The notes below the pieces were generated by a model, which saw nothing but the letters and a program-made list of their open reading frames with translations, did no database searches and had not been told where the DNA came from. This document shows positions 1-13,739 of a stretch of DNA of 35,594 nt, piece by piece. The DNA comes from Pseudomonadota bacterium (GTDB lineage Bacteria; Pseudomonadota; Gammaproteobacteria; Burkholderiales; SHXO01). The stretch lies in NCBI GenBank assembly GCA_023430065.1, contig JAEZCG010000215.1, positions 1-35,594 of the forward strand, read 5' to 3'. The position numbers were made by a program, and so were the translations under genes. Each line of letters starts with the position of its first letter. The stretch's first letter is position 1.

Positions 1-2
1 GC

Positions 3-1957
<1,955 letters not shown>

Positions 1958-1961
<4 letters not shown>

Positions 1962-2260
1962 AACTTCTGCGGACGCAGCACGCCGATGTCGGCCACGAAC
2001 AGCGTCATCGCATAGTTGTCGTAGTACCGCTCCTGCATCGCCGTGGCGATGCGCTCGGCGACCGCCTCGTCGCAGATCACGTCGATGCGGATGTTGCGAT
2101 CGGCTTCCAAGGCAGACTCGCGGGTCCCGCGCGAACCGCGGCCGCGTACGTCGGAGACGGTGTAGCCGTGCGCGCCGAGCGCGATGAGTTCGCGCGCGAG
2201 GGTGTTCTCGAGTGCGCCTTCGGTGATGATGACGACGAGCTTTCGAGGGTGCATGGCCAT
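1958..2260 (-). CDS. sbtB: PII-like protein SbtB, partner of bicarbonate transporter
   Basis: This 100-residue protein belongs to the PII/CutA fold and resembles cyanobacterial SbtB, a trimer that binds adenine nucleotides and controls SbtA. The core [19 protein letters not shown] is followed by [20 protein letters not shown], which corresponds to the T-loop region of SbtB, and the C-terminus ([14 protein letters not shown], then a QKF end) aligns with the SbtB end. It stops there, so the C-terminal cysteine hairpin (CGPxGC) of some SbtB proteins is absent. The ATG at 2260 follows the sbtA stop by two bases; a second ATG two codons in (2254) is also possible. Tight linkage to sbtA supports the role; the ligand is not visible from sequence. 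Confidence 0.85.
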
Positions 2261-2262
2261 GC

Positions 2263-3207
2263 TCACAGTGCGTGGATGCGCTGGGCGATCCAGGTGTACA
2301 GTCCGACGCCGACGACCACGTTGAACGGGAAGGTCACGCCGAGCGACGCGGCGAGCGAGAGCGACGGATTGGCCTGCGGCACGGCGACGCGCATGGCGGC
2401 GGGCGCCGCGATATAGGAGGCACTGGCCGCGAGCGTTGCCAGCAGCATGGTGCCGCCGACACTCAGCCCGATCGATCGACCGACCAAGGCGCCGATCAGC
2501 GCGAACCCGATCGGCATGAGCGTGCCGAAGGCCACGAGGAACGGTCCGGTGCGCCGCAACTCGCGGATGCGCGCGGCCGCCACGATGCCCATCTCGAGCA
2601 TGAACAGCGCGAGCACCCCCTTGAACAGGGAAAAGAACAGATCGGCCTGAGGCGCCAGGGCGTCGGGTCCGGCCATCCACCCGATCAGCAATCCCCCGGT
2701 CAGCAGCAGGATGCTGCGGCCGGACAGCACCTCGTGCGCGAGCGCCCCCCAGGCCACACCGCGCACGTGCGCACCCAGTCGGGCGATGAGGATGCCGACG
2801 ACGATGCCGGGCACCTCCAGAAGCACCGCGAACAGCGGCATGTACGGCTCGTGCGCGATGCGCTGGTCGGCCAGGTAGGCCAGGGCGACGGCGAAGGTGA
2901 CCACGCTCACCGAGCCGTAGTGCGCGGCGATCGATGCGGCGTTGAAATGGTCGAGCCTGCCGAGATACTTCAGGACCGGGAAGGCGAGCAGGGGCAGCGC
3001 GAGACCCAGCATCACCACCGCCACGGCCTGGGGCACCAGCGCGGCCAACGGATGCCGTGCGAGTTCCACACCGCCCTTCAGGCCGATCGCGAGCAGCAGG
3101 TAGATCGACAGTCCTTCGTACATCGCCTCGGGCAGGCGCAGGTCGCTGCGCACCAGCCGCGCCGCCACGCCGAGCAGAAAGAAGAGGACGACCGGGTCGA
3201 CGCTCAC
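2263..3207 (-). CDS. sbtA: Sodium-dependent bicarbonate transporter SbtA family
   Basis: This 314-residue integral membrane protein is of the SbtA (DUF897) family, which imports bicarbonate with sodium. It is almost entirely hydrophobic with about ten predicted helices. Family-like segments include the N-terminal VDPVVLFFLLGVAARLVRSDL, the GLSIYLLLAIGLKGGVEL stretch, HYGSVSVVTFAVAL, and ASASYIAAPAAMR near the end. It is somewhat shorter than the cyanobacterial protein, as I recall is usual for proteobacterial members. The start is a GTG that abuts the sua5 stop codon with no gap, so translation is probably coupled to sua5. The downstream gene encodes its PII-like partner. The likely role is supplying bicarbonate, either for carbon fixation or for carboxylations such as the PurK step encoded upstream; no carbon-fixation gene is in the window to decide. 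Confidence 0.88.
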   Translation of the reverse strand: MSVDPVVLFFLLGVAARLVRSDLRLPEAMYEGLSIYLLLAIGLKGGVELARHPLAALVPQAVAVVMLGLALPLLAFPVLKYLGRLDHFNAASIAAHYGSVSVVTFAVALAYLADQRIAHEPYMPLFAVLLEVPGIVVGILIARLGAHVRGVAWGALAHEVLSGRSILLLTGGLLIGWMAGPDALAPQADLFFSLFKGVLALFMLEMGIVAAARIRELRRTGPFLVAFGTLMPIGFALIGALVGRSIGLSVGGTMLLATLAASASYIAAPAAMRVAVPQANPSLSLAASLGVTFPFNVVVGVGLYTWIAQRIHAL

Positions 3208-4212
3208 TCAGGTTCCACTGTCGTCCGGCGCGGCACCTGCTGTACTGCCGGCAGCTGCGCGCCCCAGGCGGTCGCGCACCGCGGCCCAGTCGGGCGTGTC
3301 GGGCAACGCTTCCACCAGGATCAACCCACAGCCCGAGGCGTCGAGCTGGCGCAGGCCGGCGTAGAGCAGGCGCGCGTACTCCACGGCATCGAGCGGCGCC
3401 ACCATCCACACCGTTGCACTCGAGTAGGCCGGCCGCGCGTGACGCGCGAGCACGGCCACCGGCTGCCGCGCGGCGGCCTCGCGCACGGCAGCATCGAGCA
3501 TCCCGCCGCTGACCAGGCGCAGGGGGATGCGTGGCGCATAGTGCGCGCTCAGCGTTCCCGGTGCGCGCGGCGAGGCCGCGCTGCCCCGGCCCATCGGCAT
3601 GTGAAGCGCCGCCTCGATCTCCTGCGCGGTGATGCGGCCCGGACGCAGCAGCACCGGGATGCCGCGGGTGAGGTCCACGATGGTGGACTCGATGCCGACT
3701 GGACAGGCGCCGCCGTCCAGGACCAGATCCACCCGATCGCCCAGTTCGTCGCGCACGTGCTCTGCGGTCGTGGCGCTGACGCGCCCGAAGCGGTTCGCCG
3801 AAGGGGCCGCGACGCCCCCGCCGAACGCACGCAGCAGCGCCTGTGCGACCGGATGTGACGGAACGCGCACACCCACGCTGTCCTGCCCGCCGGTCACGGT
3901 GTCGAGCACGCCCGGCGCGCGCGCGAGGATCATCGTCAGGGGTCCCGGCCAGAAGCGTTCGGCCAGCTGTCGCGCCGGGTCGGGCACGTCGCGGGCCCAC
4001 TCGGACAGGGATTGGGCGCTGGCGAGATGGACGATCAGGGGATGGCTCGCAGGGCGTCCCTTGACAGCGAAGATTCGGGCGAGCGCCGACGCATTCGATG
4101 CGTCCGCGCCCAGGCCGTACACCGTCTCAGTGGGAAACGCGACCAGTCCGCCCTCGCGCAGCACGCGGGCGGCGCGCTCGATCTGGATGTCGGTCGGGGC
4201 GACGATCGTCAT
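3208..4212 (-). CDS. sua5: L-threonylcarbamoyladenylate synthase, Sua5 type
   Basis: The enzyme makes threonylcarbamoyl-AMP from threonine, bicarbonate and ATP, the first step of the t6A37 modification of ANN-decoding tRNAs. The 334-residue protein has an N-terminal YrdC domain with GGLVAFPTETVYGLGADA, KGRPASHPLIVH and SANRFGRVSATTAEHV. The C-terminal Sua5 domain begins near APGTLSAHYAPR. This two-domain form is longer than E. coli TsaC (about 190 residues). I chose the ATG at 4212 (MTIVAPTDIQIERAA); the open frame extends upstream but would overlap the end of purC. The gap to purC is 25 bases and the stop abuts the sbtA GTG. Bicarbonate is a substrate, which makes the neighbouring bicarbonate transporter notable. 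Confidence 0.92.
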   Translation of the reverse strand: MTIVAPTDIQIERAARVLREGGLVAFPTETVYGLGADASNASALARIFAVKGRPASHPLIVHLASAQSLSEWARDVPDPARQLAERFWPGPLTMILARAPGVLDTVTGGQDSVGVRVPSHPVAQALLRAFGGGVAAPSANRFGRVSATTAEHVRDELGDRVDLVLDGGACPVGIESTIVDLTRGIPVLLRPGRITAQEIEAALHMPMGRGSAASPRAPGTLSAHYAPRIPLRLVSGGMLDAAVREAAARQPVAVLARHARPAYSSATVWMVAPLDAVEYARLLYAGLRQLDASGCGLILVEALPDTPDWAAVRDRLGRAAAGSTAGAAPDDSGT

Positions 4213-4237
4213 GGTGCGGGGCGTGCGCGGCGCGGGC

Positions 4238-5122
4238 TCAGGCGGCGGTGAGCAGCCGCAGCGCTTCGCGATACTTGTCCGCCGTGCGCGCGAGGACATC
4301 CGGCGGAAGCGCCGGCGCCGGCGGGCGCTTGTCCCACTGCTGCGCCTCCAGCCAGTCGCGCACGAACTGCTTGTCGAAACTGGGCGGGCTGGAGCCGGGC
4401 CGGTACTGGTCGGCCGGCCAGAAGCGCGAGGAATCGGGCGTAAGCGCCTCGTCGATCAGATAAAGGACACCGGCTTCGTCGGTACCGAACTCGAACTTGG
4501 TGTCGGCGATGATGATGCCGCGCCCGCGCGCGAAATCGGCCGCCTCGGTGTAGAGGCGCAGCGCTGCGTCGCGCACCTGGTCGGCGCGCTCCGGGCCGAG
4601 CAGGCGCTGCGCCTCGACGAAGGCGATGTTCTCGTCGTGGGTGCCTGCAGGGGCCTTGCTCGAAGGCGTGAAGATCGGCCACGGCAGGCGCTCCGCTTCC
4701 CGCAGCCCGGGCGGCAGGGCGATGCCGCAGATCTCCCCGGTTCTGCAGTAGTCCTTCCAACCCGATCCGGCCACGTAGCCGCGCACGATCGCCTCGATCG
4801 GCAGCGGCTTCAAGCGCCGCGTGACCATTGCGCGTCCGGCCACCTGATCTCGCTCGGCGGCGGACACGAACTGGGTCGGATCCTCGTCCAGCAGGTGATT
4901 GGGAATGACGTGCGCCAGGCGTTCGAACCAGAACGTCGACAGCGCGGTCAGCACTTCCCCCTTTCCCGGCACCGGCGTAGGCAGGATGACGTCGAAGGCC
5001 GACAGGCGATCGGTCTGGACGATGAGCAGGCGCCGTGCGTCGATCTCGTACAGGTCGCGCACCTTCCCGCGGTGCAGGAACCGGAGTGAGCGCAGCGAGC
5101 TCTCGAGCATGGGTGAGGACAT
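4238..5122 (-). CDS. purC: Phosphoribosylaminoimidazole-succinocarboxamide synthase
   Basis: PurC (SAICAR synthase) joins aspartate to CAIR with ATP in de novo purine synthesis. The 294-residue product begins with the typical [13 protein letters not shown] and [18 protein letters not shown], followed by [21 protein letters not shown], and later [26 protein letters not shown], all characteristic of the family. It is of the longer type (about 290-300 residues) common in betaproteobacteria. The ATG at 5122 is used; a second ATG four codons in (5110) is an alternative. It lies 30 bases after purK and is the third gene of a purE-purK-purC run, so the window supplies three consecutive reactions from AIR to SAICAR. 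Confidence 0.96.
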   Translation of the reverse strand: MSSPMLESSLRSLRFLHRGKVRDLYEIDARRLLIVQTDRLSAFDVILPTPVPGKGEVLTALSTFWFERLAHVIPNHLLDEDPTQFVSAAERDQVAGRAMVTRRLKPLPIEAIVRGYVAGSGWKDYCRTGEICGIALPPGLREAERLPWPIFTPSSKAPAGTHDENIAFVEAQRLLGPERADQVRDAALRLYTEAADFARGRGIIIADTKFEFGTDEAGVLYLIDEALTPDSSRFWPADQYRPGSSPPSFDKQFVRDWLEAQQWDKRPPAPALPPDVLARTADKYREALRLLTAA

Positions 5123-5152
5123 GTCGGCAGGAGGACCGATGATTGAACGAAG

Positions 5153-6343
5153 CTAGGGGGCGGCCGCGGCATCGGCGCGCAATGCCTCGCGTGCGGCGAG
5201 CGCGGCCTGCAGTGCATCGTCGACGCGATCGGCGAGCACGGTGTAATGGCCCATCTTGCGGCCCGTGCGCGGCTCGCGCTTGCCGTACAGGTGCAGCTTG
5301 GCGCGCGGGATGCGCAGCACATGCTCCCAACGCGGCTCGCCCCGCGCCCACAGATCGCCGAGGACGTTGACCATGACCGCCGGGCTGTGCAGCGCAGTAT
5401 CGCCGAACGGCATCCCGCACAGCACGCGGGCCTGCTGTTCGAACTGCGAGGTGACGCAGGCGTCGATGGTGTAGTGCCCCGAGTTGTGGGGGCGTGGCGC
5501 GATCTCGTTGGCGAGCAGCCGCCCGTCGTCGAGCACGAAGAACTCCACGCACAGCACGCCACGGTAGTCGAGCCGCTCGGCAACCGCCAGCGCAGCATCC
5601 CGGGCGGCCTGCGCGAGCGCGTGCGGCACGCGAGCCGGCACGATGCTGAGGTCGAGGATGCCTCCTGCATGCTGGTTCTCGGCGACCGGCCAGGCGATCG
5701 TGGCGCCGTCGCAGCCGCGCGCGACCACGCACGACAGTTCCAGACTGAGCGCCACCCGCCGCTCGAGCACGCACGCTTCGCCGCCCAGCTGCGCGAAGGC
5801 GTGGGGCAGGTCCTGCACGCGCTCCACGCGGATCTGGCCCTTGCCGTCATAGCCAAGCCGGCTTCGCTTGAGGATGCCCGGCAGCAGATCCGACACGCCG
5901 TGGGCGAGATCGGCAGCCGATTCGATCGCCTTGTACGGCACCACGTCGAGCCCGGCCGACGCGAGAAAGCGCTTCTCCATGATGCGGTCCTGCGCGACGG
6001 CGACGCTGTCGGCGGCCGGGCTGACGCGACAGTGCCCGGCGAGAAATCGCAGGCTCTCGGCGGGCACGTTCTCGAACTCGGTGGTGACTGCCGCGCAGCG
6101 CGAGGCGAGCGTGGCCAGCCCCTGGGGGTCGAGATAGTCGGCTGCCACGTGCGCATCGGCCACGCTGCCCGCGGGACTGTCGGCGCCGGGATCCAGCACC
6201 ATCACGCGGTAGCCCATGCTCTGCGCGGCCATCGTGAACATGCGCCCGAGCTGACCGCCACCGAGCAGGCCGAGGAACGCGCCAGGCTCGATCATGCGGC
6301 CCGCATCCTGCGCCGATGCGAGGATCGTCGCGACGGCGCTCAC
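5153..6343 (-). CDS. purK: 5-(carboxyamino)imidazole ribonucleotide synthase
   Basis: PurK carboxylates AIR to N5-CAIR with ATP and bicarbonate; PurE then rearranges the product. The 396-residue protein is an ATP-grasp enzyme. The N-terminal nucleotide-fold motif LGLLGGGQLGRMFTMAA is followed by VLDPGADSPAG, the LKRSRLGYDGKGQ loop that binds ATP, and the C-terminal ANEIAPRPHNSGHYTIDACVTSQFEQ signature. The GTG at 6343 overlaps the purE stop as GTGA, like several other junctions here. An ATG at 6295 (MIEPGAFLG, 380 residues) fits the usual family start at least as well and has an AGGA about 11 bases upstream, so the first 16 residues are uncertain. Confidence 0.94.
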   Translation of the reverse strand: MSAVATILASAQDAGRMIEPGAFLGLLGGGQLGRMFTMAAQSMGYRVMVLDPGADSPAGSVADAHVAADYLDPQGLATLASRCAAVTTEFENVPAESLRFLAGHCRVSPAADSVAVAQDRIMEKRFLASAGLDVVPYKAIESAADLAHGVSDLLPGILKRSRLGYDGKGQIRVERVQDLPHAFAQLGGEACVLERRVALSLELSCVVARGCDGATIAWPVAENQHAGGILDLSIVPARVPHALAQAARDAALAVAERLDYRGVLCVEFFVLDDGRLLANEIAPRPHNSGHYTIDACVTSQFEQQARVLCGMPFGDTALHSPAVMVNVLGDLWARGEPRWEHVLRIPRAKLHLYGKREPRTGRKMGHYTVLADRVDDALQAALAAREALRADAAAAP

Positions 6344-6837
6344 GGCTGGCCGGGCGGCAACGTCATCGCTCGCACCTTGCGCTCCTGCTCGGCACGGAAC
6401 TGCGCCAGCCTGCTGGCCAAGGCCTGGTCGTCCACGGCGAGCATGGACACGGCGAACAACCCGGCATTGACCGCGCCGGCCTCGCCAATGGCAAAGGTGG
6501 CGACGGGGACGCCTCGCGGCATCTGCACGATCGACAACAACGAGTCCATGCCCTGAAGATGCCGGCCGGGGACCGGAACGCCCAGCACCGGCAGGGTGGT
6601 CTTGGCCGCGAGCATGCCGGGTAGATGCGCAGCGCCCCCGGCTCCGGCGATCAGCGCGCGCAGACCGCGGCCGGCGGCGGCGGCGGCATACTCGAACATC
6701 ATGTCGGGAGTGCGGTGGGCGGAGACGACCCGCGCTTCGCAGGCCACCGCGAAGCGCTCGAGCTGGGCGACGGCGTGCTGCATCACCTCCCAGTCGCTAT
6801 CGCTGCCCATCACCACACCGATCAGCGGTGCGCTCAT
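6340..6837 (-). CDS. purE: N5-CAIR mutase, class I PurE
   Basis: PurE interconverts N5-CAIR and CAIR in purine synthesis. The 165-residue product matches the class I (bacterial) enzyme: VVMGSDSDWEVM near the N-terminus, VSAHRTPDMMFEYA, IAGAGGAAHLPGMLA and the loop GVPVPGRHLQGMDSLLSIVQ. PurK next door is expected, because class I PurE uses the PurK product. The ATG at 6837 lies 33 bases after the pyk stop, so purEKC may be read from the glycolytic genes upstream, although a promoter of its own cannot be excluded. The stop is overlapped by the purK GTG. Confidence 0.97.
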   Translation of the reverse strand: MSAPLIGVVMGSDSDWEVMQHAVAQLERFAVACEARVVSAHRTPDMMFEYAAAAAGRGLRALIAGAGGAAHLPGMLAAKTTLPVLGVPVPGRHLQGMDSLLSIVQMPRGVPVATFAIGEAGAVNAGLFAVSMLAVDDQALASRLAQFRAEQERKVRAMTLPPGQP

Positions 6838-6870
6838 GCCAGACTCCCCTGCCCGTTCACTTCGATTCGC

Positions 6871-8298
6871 TCAGCGTTGCTCGCCCACGCGCACGATCTT
6901 CATCGTGTTGGTCCCGCCCGGCACCCCGATGGGCTCGCCGAAGGCGACCACGATCAGATCTCCGTGCTTGACGACCCCGCTGCGCAGCAGCTTGTCCTCG
7001 GCCAGGCGCACGAGGGTCTCGCGGTTGTCGCCCTGGTACTGCAGCATGAGCGGGAACACCGAGCGGAACAGCGAGAGCTTGTAGCGTGTGCTGATCTCGG
7101 GCGTGAGCGCGTACACCGGCACACCGGAGTTCAGGCGCGACACCCACAGCGCGGTGGAACCGGACTGCGTGAGCGCTGCGATCGCCTTCACCTTCAGGTG
7201 ATAGGCGGTGAACAGCGCCGCCATCGCGATCGACTGGTCGATGCGCGTGAAGACGCGGTCCAGGAAATCGCGATCGAGCGTGACCTCGGTCGACTTTTCC
7301 GCCTCCAGGCACACGCGCGCCATGGCCTCGACCGTCTCCACCGGGTAGCGGCCGGAGGCCGTCTCGGCCGACAGCATGACCGCGTCGGTCCCGTCCAGAA
7401 CGGCGTTCGCGACGTCGGACACTTCCGCGCGCGTAGGCACGGGACTGGTGATCATCGACTCCATCATCTGCGTGGCGGTGATGGTCACCTTGTTGCGTTC
7501 GCGCGCCATGCGGATCATGCGCTTCTGCAGCGCTGGCACGGCGGCGTCGCCCACCTCCACCGCGAGATCGCCGCGCGCCACCATGATCGCGTCGGACGCC
7601 TCCAGGATCTCCGGCAGCGCGCCGATCGCCTCGGCGCGTTCCACCTTGGCGATGAGCAGCGCATGTCCGCCCGCTGCGCGCAGCAGCTCGCGCGCCATGG
7701 CCATGTCCGCACCACTCTTGGGGAAGGAAACGGCGAGGAAGTCCACCTTCAGACCAGCCGCGGTCCTGATGTCTTCCATGTCCTTGGCAGTCAGCGCCGG
7801 TGCGGTCAAGCCTCCGCCCTGGCGGTTGATCCCCTTGTTGTTGGACAGGATTCCGCCGTGCCGCACCGTGGTCACGATCTCCGGCGCGCGCACGTCGACG
7901 ACTTCGAGCACGATGCGTCCGTCATCCAGCAGCAGCACGTCGCCGGTCTGCACGTCGCGCACCAGGTCGCGATAGTCCAGGCCGACGCGCTCCTGGGTGC
8001 CCAGGCGGCAATCGGCGTCCAGCACGAAGCGATCGCCCTTGGCGAGCTGGATCCTGCCCTGTTCGAACGTCCCGACGCGGATCTTCGGTCCCTGCAGGTC
8101 GGCCATGATGCCGACCGTGCGGCCCAGCTCGCGCGCCACTTCCCGCACCAGCGCCGCGCGGCTTGCGTGATCCTCCGCGGTGCCATGCGAGAAGTTCAGC
8201 CGCACGACGTCCACGCCGGCGGCGACCATGCGTGCAAGCACCTCCCGGTCGGAACTGGCGGGCCCCAAGGTAGCGACGATCTTGGTACTGCGCTGCAT
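6871..8298 (-). CDS. pyk: Pyruvate kinase
   Basis: The enzyme converts phosphoenolpyruvate and ADP to pyruvate and ATP. The 475-residue protein has the N-terminal STKIVATLGPASSDRE and VVRLNFSHGTAEDH of the barrel domain, a B domain starting near DLQGPKIRVG, the active-site lysine segment LLIAKVERAEA, the metal-binding signature IMVARGDLAVEVG, ITATQMMESMI and VLDGTDAVMLSAETASG, then a C-terminal allosteric domain. Length and sequence suggest the type II (PykA-like) group; the effector cannot be read from sequence. It lies 18 bases after pgk. In many betaproteobacteria fba follows pyk in this cluster; here purE follows instead. Confidence 0.96.
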   Translation of the reverse strand: MQRSTKIVATLGPASSDREVLARMVAAGVDVVRLNFSHGTAEDHASRAALVREVARELGRTVGIMADLQGPKIRVGTFEQGRIQLAKGDRFVLDADCRLGTQERVGLDYRDLVRDVQTGDVLLLDDGRIVLEVVDVRAPEIVTTVRHGGILSNNKGINRQGGGLTAPALTAKDMEDIRTAAGLKVDFLAVSFPKSGADMAMARELLRAAGGHALLIAKVERAEAIGALPEILEASDAIMVARGDLAVEVGDAAVPALQKRMIRMARERNKVTITATQMMESMITSPVPTRAEVSDVANAVLDGTDAVMLSAETASGRYPVETVEAMARVCLEAEKSTEVTLDRDFLDRVFTRIDQSIAMAALFTAYHLKVKAIAALTQSGSTALWVSRLNSGVPVYALTPEISTRYKLSLFRSVFPLMLQYQGDNRETLVRLAEDKLLRSGVVKHGDLIVVAFGEPIGVPGGTNTMKIVRVGEQR

Positions 8299-8316
8299 GG
8301 CAGGGAGCTCCTCGGG

Positions 8317-9495
8317 TCAGCCTCGGGCGCGCGATTCCAGGATTTCCACCGCGGGAAGCTTCTTGCCCTCCAGGAACTCGAGGAAGGCGCCGCCCGCCGT
8401 GGACACGTAGCCGATGCGGTCGGTCACGCCGAACTTTGCCAGCGCCGCAACGGTTTCACCGCCGCCCGCGAGCGAGAACGCGGAGGAGTCGACGATCGCC
8501 TGGGCGAGCGCCTTCGTGCCACCAGCGAATTGATCGTACTCGAATACGCCCAGCGGTCCGTTCCAGACGACGGTACCGGCGCGCTCGACCAGCGCGCCCA
8601 GTGCGGCTGCCGTCTTCGGGCCGACGTCGAGGATGAGGTCGTCATCGACAACCTCGGACACCGCTTTCGTCGTCGCGCTGGCCGTGGCGGACAATTCCTT
8701 GGCGCACACCACGTCGACGGGCAGCGGCACCGAGCCGCCTTTCGCGGCGAGCCGCGCCATGACGCGCGTCGCCTCCTCGACCAGGTCAGGCTCAGCCAGC
8801 GACCGGCCGATCTTCATACCCGCCGCGAGCATGAAGGTGTTCGCGATCCCGCCGCCGACGATCAGCTGATCGACCTTCTCCGCGAGCTGGTCGAGCACGG
8901 TCAGCTTGGTCGAGACCTTGGCGCCGCCGACGATCGCGACCAGGGGCCGCGCCGGTTTTTCCAGCGCCTTGGTCAGCGCCTCGAGCTCGCGCGCGAGCAA
9001 CGGACCGGCGCAGGCGACCGGCGCGAACCGCGCGACGCCGTGCGTGGTCGCCTCCGCGCGGTGTGCAGTGGCAAAGGCGTCGTTGACATAGACGTCGCAC
9101 AGCGCCGCGATCCTGCGCGAGAGCGTTTCATCGTTCTTCTTCTCGCCCTTGTTGAAGCGGCAGTTCTCGAGCAGTACCACGGCACCGGGCTCGACCGAAA
9201 CGCCGTCCAGCCAGTCACGCACCAAGGGGACCTCCCGCCCGATCAGTTCCGACAGTCGTATCGCCACCGGCGCGAGCGACTCGGCTTCATCGAACTGCCC
9301 TTCCGTGGGACGCCCCAGGTGCGAGACCAGCATCAGCCGCGCGCCCTGATCCAGGGCGGCGCGGATGCCGGGCAGCGATGCGCGGATACGCGTGTCGTCG
9401 CCGATCCGCCCATCCTGCAGCGGTACGTTGAAGTCCTCCCGCACCAGCACACGCTTGCCGGCAAGGGGGAGATCGGACATCTTCAGGATGGGCAT
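8317..9495 (-). CDS. pgk: Phosphoglycerate kinase
   Basis: The enzyme transfers phosphate between 1,3-bisphosphoglycerate and ADP, and works in reverse for gluconeogenesis or carbon fixation. The 392-residue protein shows [20 protein letters not shown], the substrate segment [54 protein letters not shown] and [12 protein letters not shown], and ends in a [15 protein letters not shown] block. The open frame runs far upstream, but the ATG at 9495 (MPILKMSDL) matches the E. coli start MSVIKMTDL. It lies 50 bases downstream of gap and 18 bases upstream of pyk. Confidence 0.97.
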   Translation of the reverse strand: MPILKMSDLPLAGKRVLVREDFNVPLQDGRIGDDTRIRASLPGIRAALDQGARLMLVSHLGRPTEGQFDEAESLAPVAIRLSELIGREVPLVRDWLDGVSVEPGAVVLLENCRFNKGEKKNDETLSRRIAALCDVYVNDAFATAHRAEATTHGVARFAPVACAGPLLARELEALTKALEKPARPLVAIVGGAKVSTKLTVLDQLAEKVDQLIVGGGIANTFMLAAGMKIGRSLAEPDLVEEATRVMARLAAKGGSVPLPVDVVCAKELSATASATTKAVSEVVDDDLILDVGPKTAAALGALVERAGTVVWNGPLGVFEYDQFAGGTKALAQAIVDSSAFSLAGGGETVAALAKFGVTDRIGYVSTAGGAFLEFLEGKKLPAVEILESRARG

Positions 9496-9545
9496 GGTTA
9501 CACTGCTGGGCTCGTGGAAGGAGTGTCCCGTTCGCTCACGAGACG

Positions 9546-10559
9546 CTACCTGGCATTCATCAAGGCCACGGTGGTGTCGAGCATGCGGTTGCTGAAGCCC
9601 CATTCGTTGTCGTACCAGCTCGACACCTTGACCAGCGACCCCTCCGCCACCTTGGTCAGCGTCGCATCGAAGATGCTGGAGTGCGAGTCGTGGTTGAAAT
9701 CGACCGAGACCAGGGGCGCCGTGTTGTAGGCCAGGATGCCCTTGAGCTCGCCTTCGGCTGCGGCCTTCAGCACGCCGTTCACCTCCTCGACCGAGGTGGC
9801 GCGCTTGGCGGTGAAGGTCAGGTCGACGATGGACACGTTGATCGTCGGAACGCGGATGGCATAGCCGTCGAGCTTGCCGTTGAGCTCGGGCAGCACCAGG
9901 CCGACCGCCGCGGCGGCACCGGTCTTGGTCGGGATCATCGACTGCGTGGCCGAGCGGGCGCGGCGCAGGTCCTCGTGGTAGACGTCGGTGAGCACCTGGT
10001 CGTTGGTATAGGCGTGAATGGTGGTCATCAATCCGGCCACCACCCCGATCTTGTCGTGCAGGGGCTTGACCAGCGGCGCCAGGCAATTGGTCGTGCACGA
10101 GGCATTCGAGATGACGGTATGGCTCGCCTTGAGCGTGCCGTGGTTCACGCCGTAGACCACCGTCGCGTCGACGTCCTTGCCGCCCGGCGCGGAGATGATG
10201 ACCTTCTTCGCTCCCCCCTTGAGATGGGCGGAAGCCTTTTCCTTGCTCGTGAAGAAACCGGTGCACTCGAGCACGACATCGACGCCCAGATCGCCCCAAG
10301 GCAGCTGCGCGGGATCGCGCTGCGCGAGCACGCGGATGCGATCGCCGTTGACGACCATTGCATCGCCGTCGACCTCGACCGTCCCCTTGAACTTGCCATG
10401 CACCGTGTCATAGCGGGTGAGATGCGCGTTGGTGTCCGGGCTTCCCAGATCGTTCACGGCGACGATCTGCAGGTCCTTGCTGCGGCCCGACTCGTAGAAG
10501 GCGCGCAGGATGTTGCGTCCGATTCGGCCGTAGCCGTTGATAGCGATCCGGATGGCCAT
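9546..10559 (-). CDS. gap: Glyceraldehyde-3-phosphate dehydrogenase, type I
   Basis: The enzyme oxidises and phosphorylates glyceraldehyde-3-phosphate with NAD(P). The 337-residue protein begins with the nucleotide-binding [18 protein letters not shown]. Catalytic Cys155 sits in SNASCTTNC and the catalytic His182 in [10 protein letters not shown]. The asparagine-aspartate pair in VAVNDLG (Asp37) is the position that normally favours [21 protein letters not shown] and [16 protein letters not shown] complete the signature. The ATG at 10559 has GAGGA about 8 bases upstream. It may serve both glycolysis and gluconeogenesis. An 89-base gap separates it from glk, with a possible minus-strand TAAAAT (-10-like, 10596-10601) but no convincing -35. 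Confidence 0.97.
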   Translation of the reverse strand: MAIRIAINGYGRIGRNILRAFYESGRSKDLQIVAVNDLGSPDTNAHLTRYDTVHGKFKGTVEVDGDAMVVNGDRIRVLAQRDPAQLPWGDLGVDVVLECTGFFTSKEKASAHLKGGAKKVIISAPGGKDVDATVVYGVNHGTLKASHTVISNASCTTNCLAPLVKPLHDKIGVVAGLMTTIHAYTNDQVLTDVYHEDLRRARSATQSMIPTKTGAAAAVGLVLPELNGKLDGYAIRVPTINVSIVDLTFTAKRATSVEEVNGVLKAAAEGELKGILAYNTAPLVSVDFNHDSHSSIFDATLTKVAEGSLVKVSSWYDNEWGFSNRMLDTTVALMNAR

Positions 10560-10648
10560 GTACTCGATCCTCGCGTGTCGTGTCGGAAACCGGCGATTTT
10601 ACTGCACCGCCGACGCGGGCACCTTCCAGATGAAGCCGGATGCCGCGC

Positions 10649-11619
10649 TCAGTGCGTGCGCGCGAGCGCTGCCGCCAGGCCGCGCAGCGCCGGATTGTCC
10701 GCCGTGACGACCAGCGTGGCGACGCCCGCCAGGTAGGACGAGAAGCGCCCCTTGTGCTCGAAGCGCTGTCGGAAGGGAGAGGCGTCGAACGACAGGCCCA
10801 GCCTGGGGACAATGCCGCCGCCGAGGTAGACGCCGCCGCGAGCGCCCAGCGTCAGGGCGAGATCGGCGGCGGCGGTGCCGAGCACCGCGCAGAACACCTC
10901 CAGGGCCTCGACGCAGTGCCGGTCGCTGCCTTCGAGTGCGGCAGCCGAGACCTGGCTGGGCGCCAACCCCCTGGGCACCTGGCGGTCGAGCTTGCACAAT
11001 GCCTCATAGATGTTGACCAGCCCCGGGCCACTCACCAGACGCTCCGTGGACACGTGCCCGTAACCGTCACGCAGCACCTGCAGCAGCGCATCCTCGCGCG
11101 CCGTCATGGGACTGAACGCTGCGTGCCCGCCTTCTCCTTCGAGCGCCACCCAATGGTCGCCGCAGGGAATCAGTCCGGATACGCCCAATCCGGTGCCCGG
11201 CCCGATGAGGGCCTTCGCCAAGCCGGATTCGCAGCGTCCACGCCCGACCTGGCGCAGCGCTCCGTCGGGCAGCACCGGAAGGGAGAGCGCCAGCGCGGTG
11301 AAGTCGTTCAGGACCAGCAGCCGCTCGAAGCCGAACTGGCGGCGCGTCTGTTCCACCGAGAACGCCCAGGGACTATTGGTGAGCCGGATCAGGTCCCCGG
11401 TGACGGCGGTGGCGACGTCGATGGCGGCCTCACGCACGCTCGGCTGACCAACTGCCGAAAGATACGCGCGCGCCGCGCTCTCGAAGCCGACGAAATCCGC
11501 ACAGCGATAGCCGATGATCTGTTCGGGTTCGACGCTCCCGCGGGCGACCAGGGCAAAGCGGACGTTGGTGCCTCCGATGTCGGCCAGCAGGCCGTAGCCC
11601 GAGTCCTCCCCGGCGTCGC

Positions 11620-11623
<4 letters not shown>
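10649..11623 (-). CDS. glk: Glucokinase
   Basis: The enzyme phosphorylates glucose with ATP in the cytoplasm. The 324-residue protein is of the bacterial Glk (COG0837) type: [15 protein letters not shown] near the N-terminus (phosphate loop), [15 protein letters not shown] holding the catalytic aspartate, [25 protein letters not shown] and [12 protein letters not shown], then a C-terminus like that of E. coli Glk. The start is a GTG overlapping the tkt stop as GTGA, so expression is probably coupled to tkt. A glucokinase between tkt and gap is not the arrangement I would expect for this cluster and suggests sugar use as well as gluconeogenesis. Confidence 0.94.
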
Positions 11624-13614
<1,991 letters not shown>

Positions 13615-13679
13615 CGAATGGGATCCCTTTGAAATCTCGCGCGCGGGCAGTGGCTGGCACGGCAGGCGGCGTCGCGGAA

Positions 13680-13739
13680 ACCCGCGATTATAGGTGAGAA
13701 CCCCTGGCATTCCCGGACCGAAACGGCCCCGCCCCGCCT
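13680..13739 (-). promoter_or_regulatory. Candidate tkt promoter, with small hairpins
   Basis: The 125 bases between ntrX and tkt hold a perfect minus-strand TATAAT at 13692-13687, about 73 bases upstream of the tkt start. No good -35 is visible at 16-18 bases (CGGGAA is the nearest), so strength or an activator is unknown. Immediately downstream the transcript could fold TCGCGG/CCGCGA (13672-13677 with 13682-13687, loop of four). Just upstream, 13715-13729 can form a six-pair stem with a UUU loop that might weakly end ntrX transcription, but no U-run follows. Confidence 0.45.

Noticed and set aside
6625..9729. A very long open frame (over 1000 codons) on the plus strand opposite purE, pyk, pgk and gap
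   Set aside because: It lies antisense to four clear enzymes, its product is arginine/histidine-rich and low in hydrophobic pattern, and it resembles no family. Such frames are expected opposite genes in GC-rich DNA.
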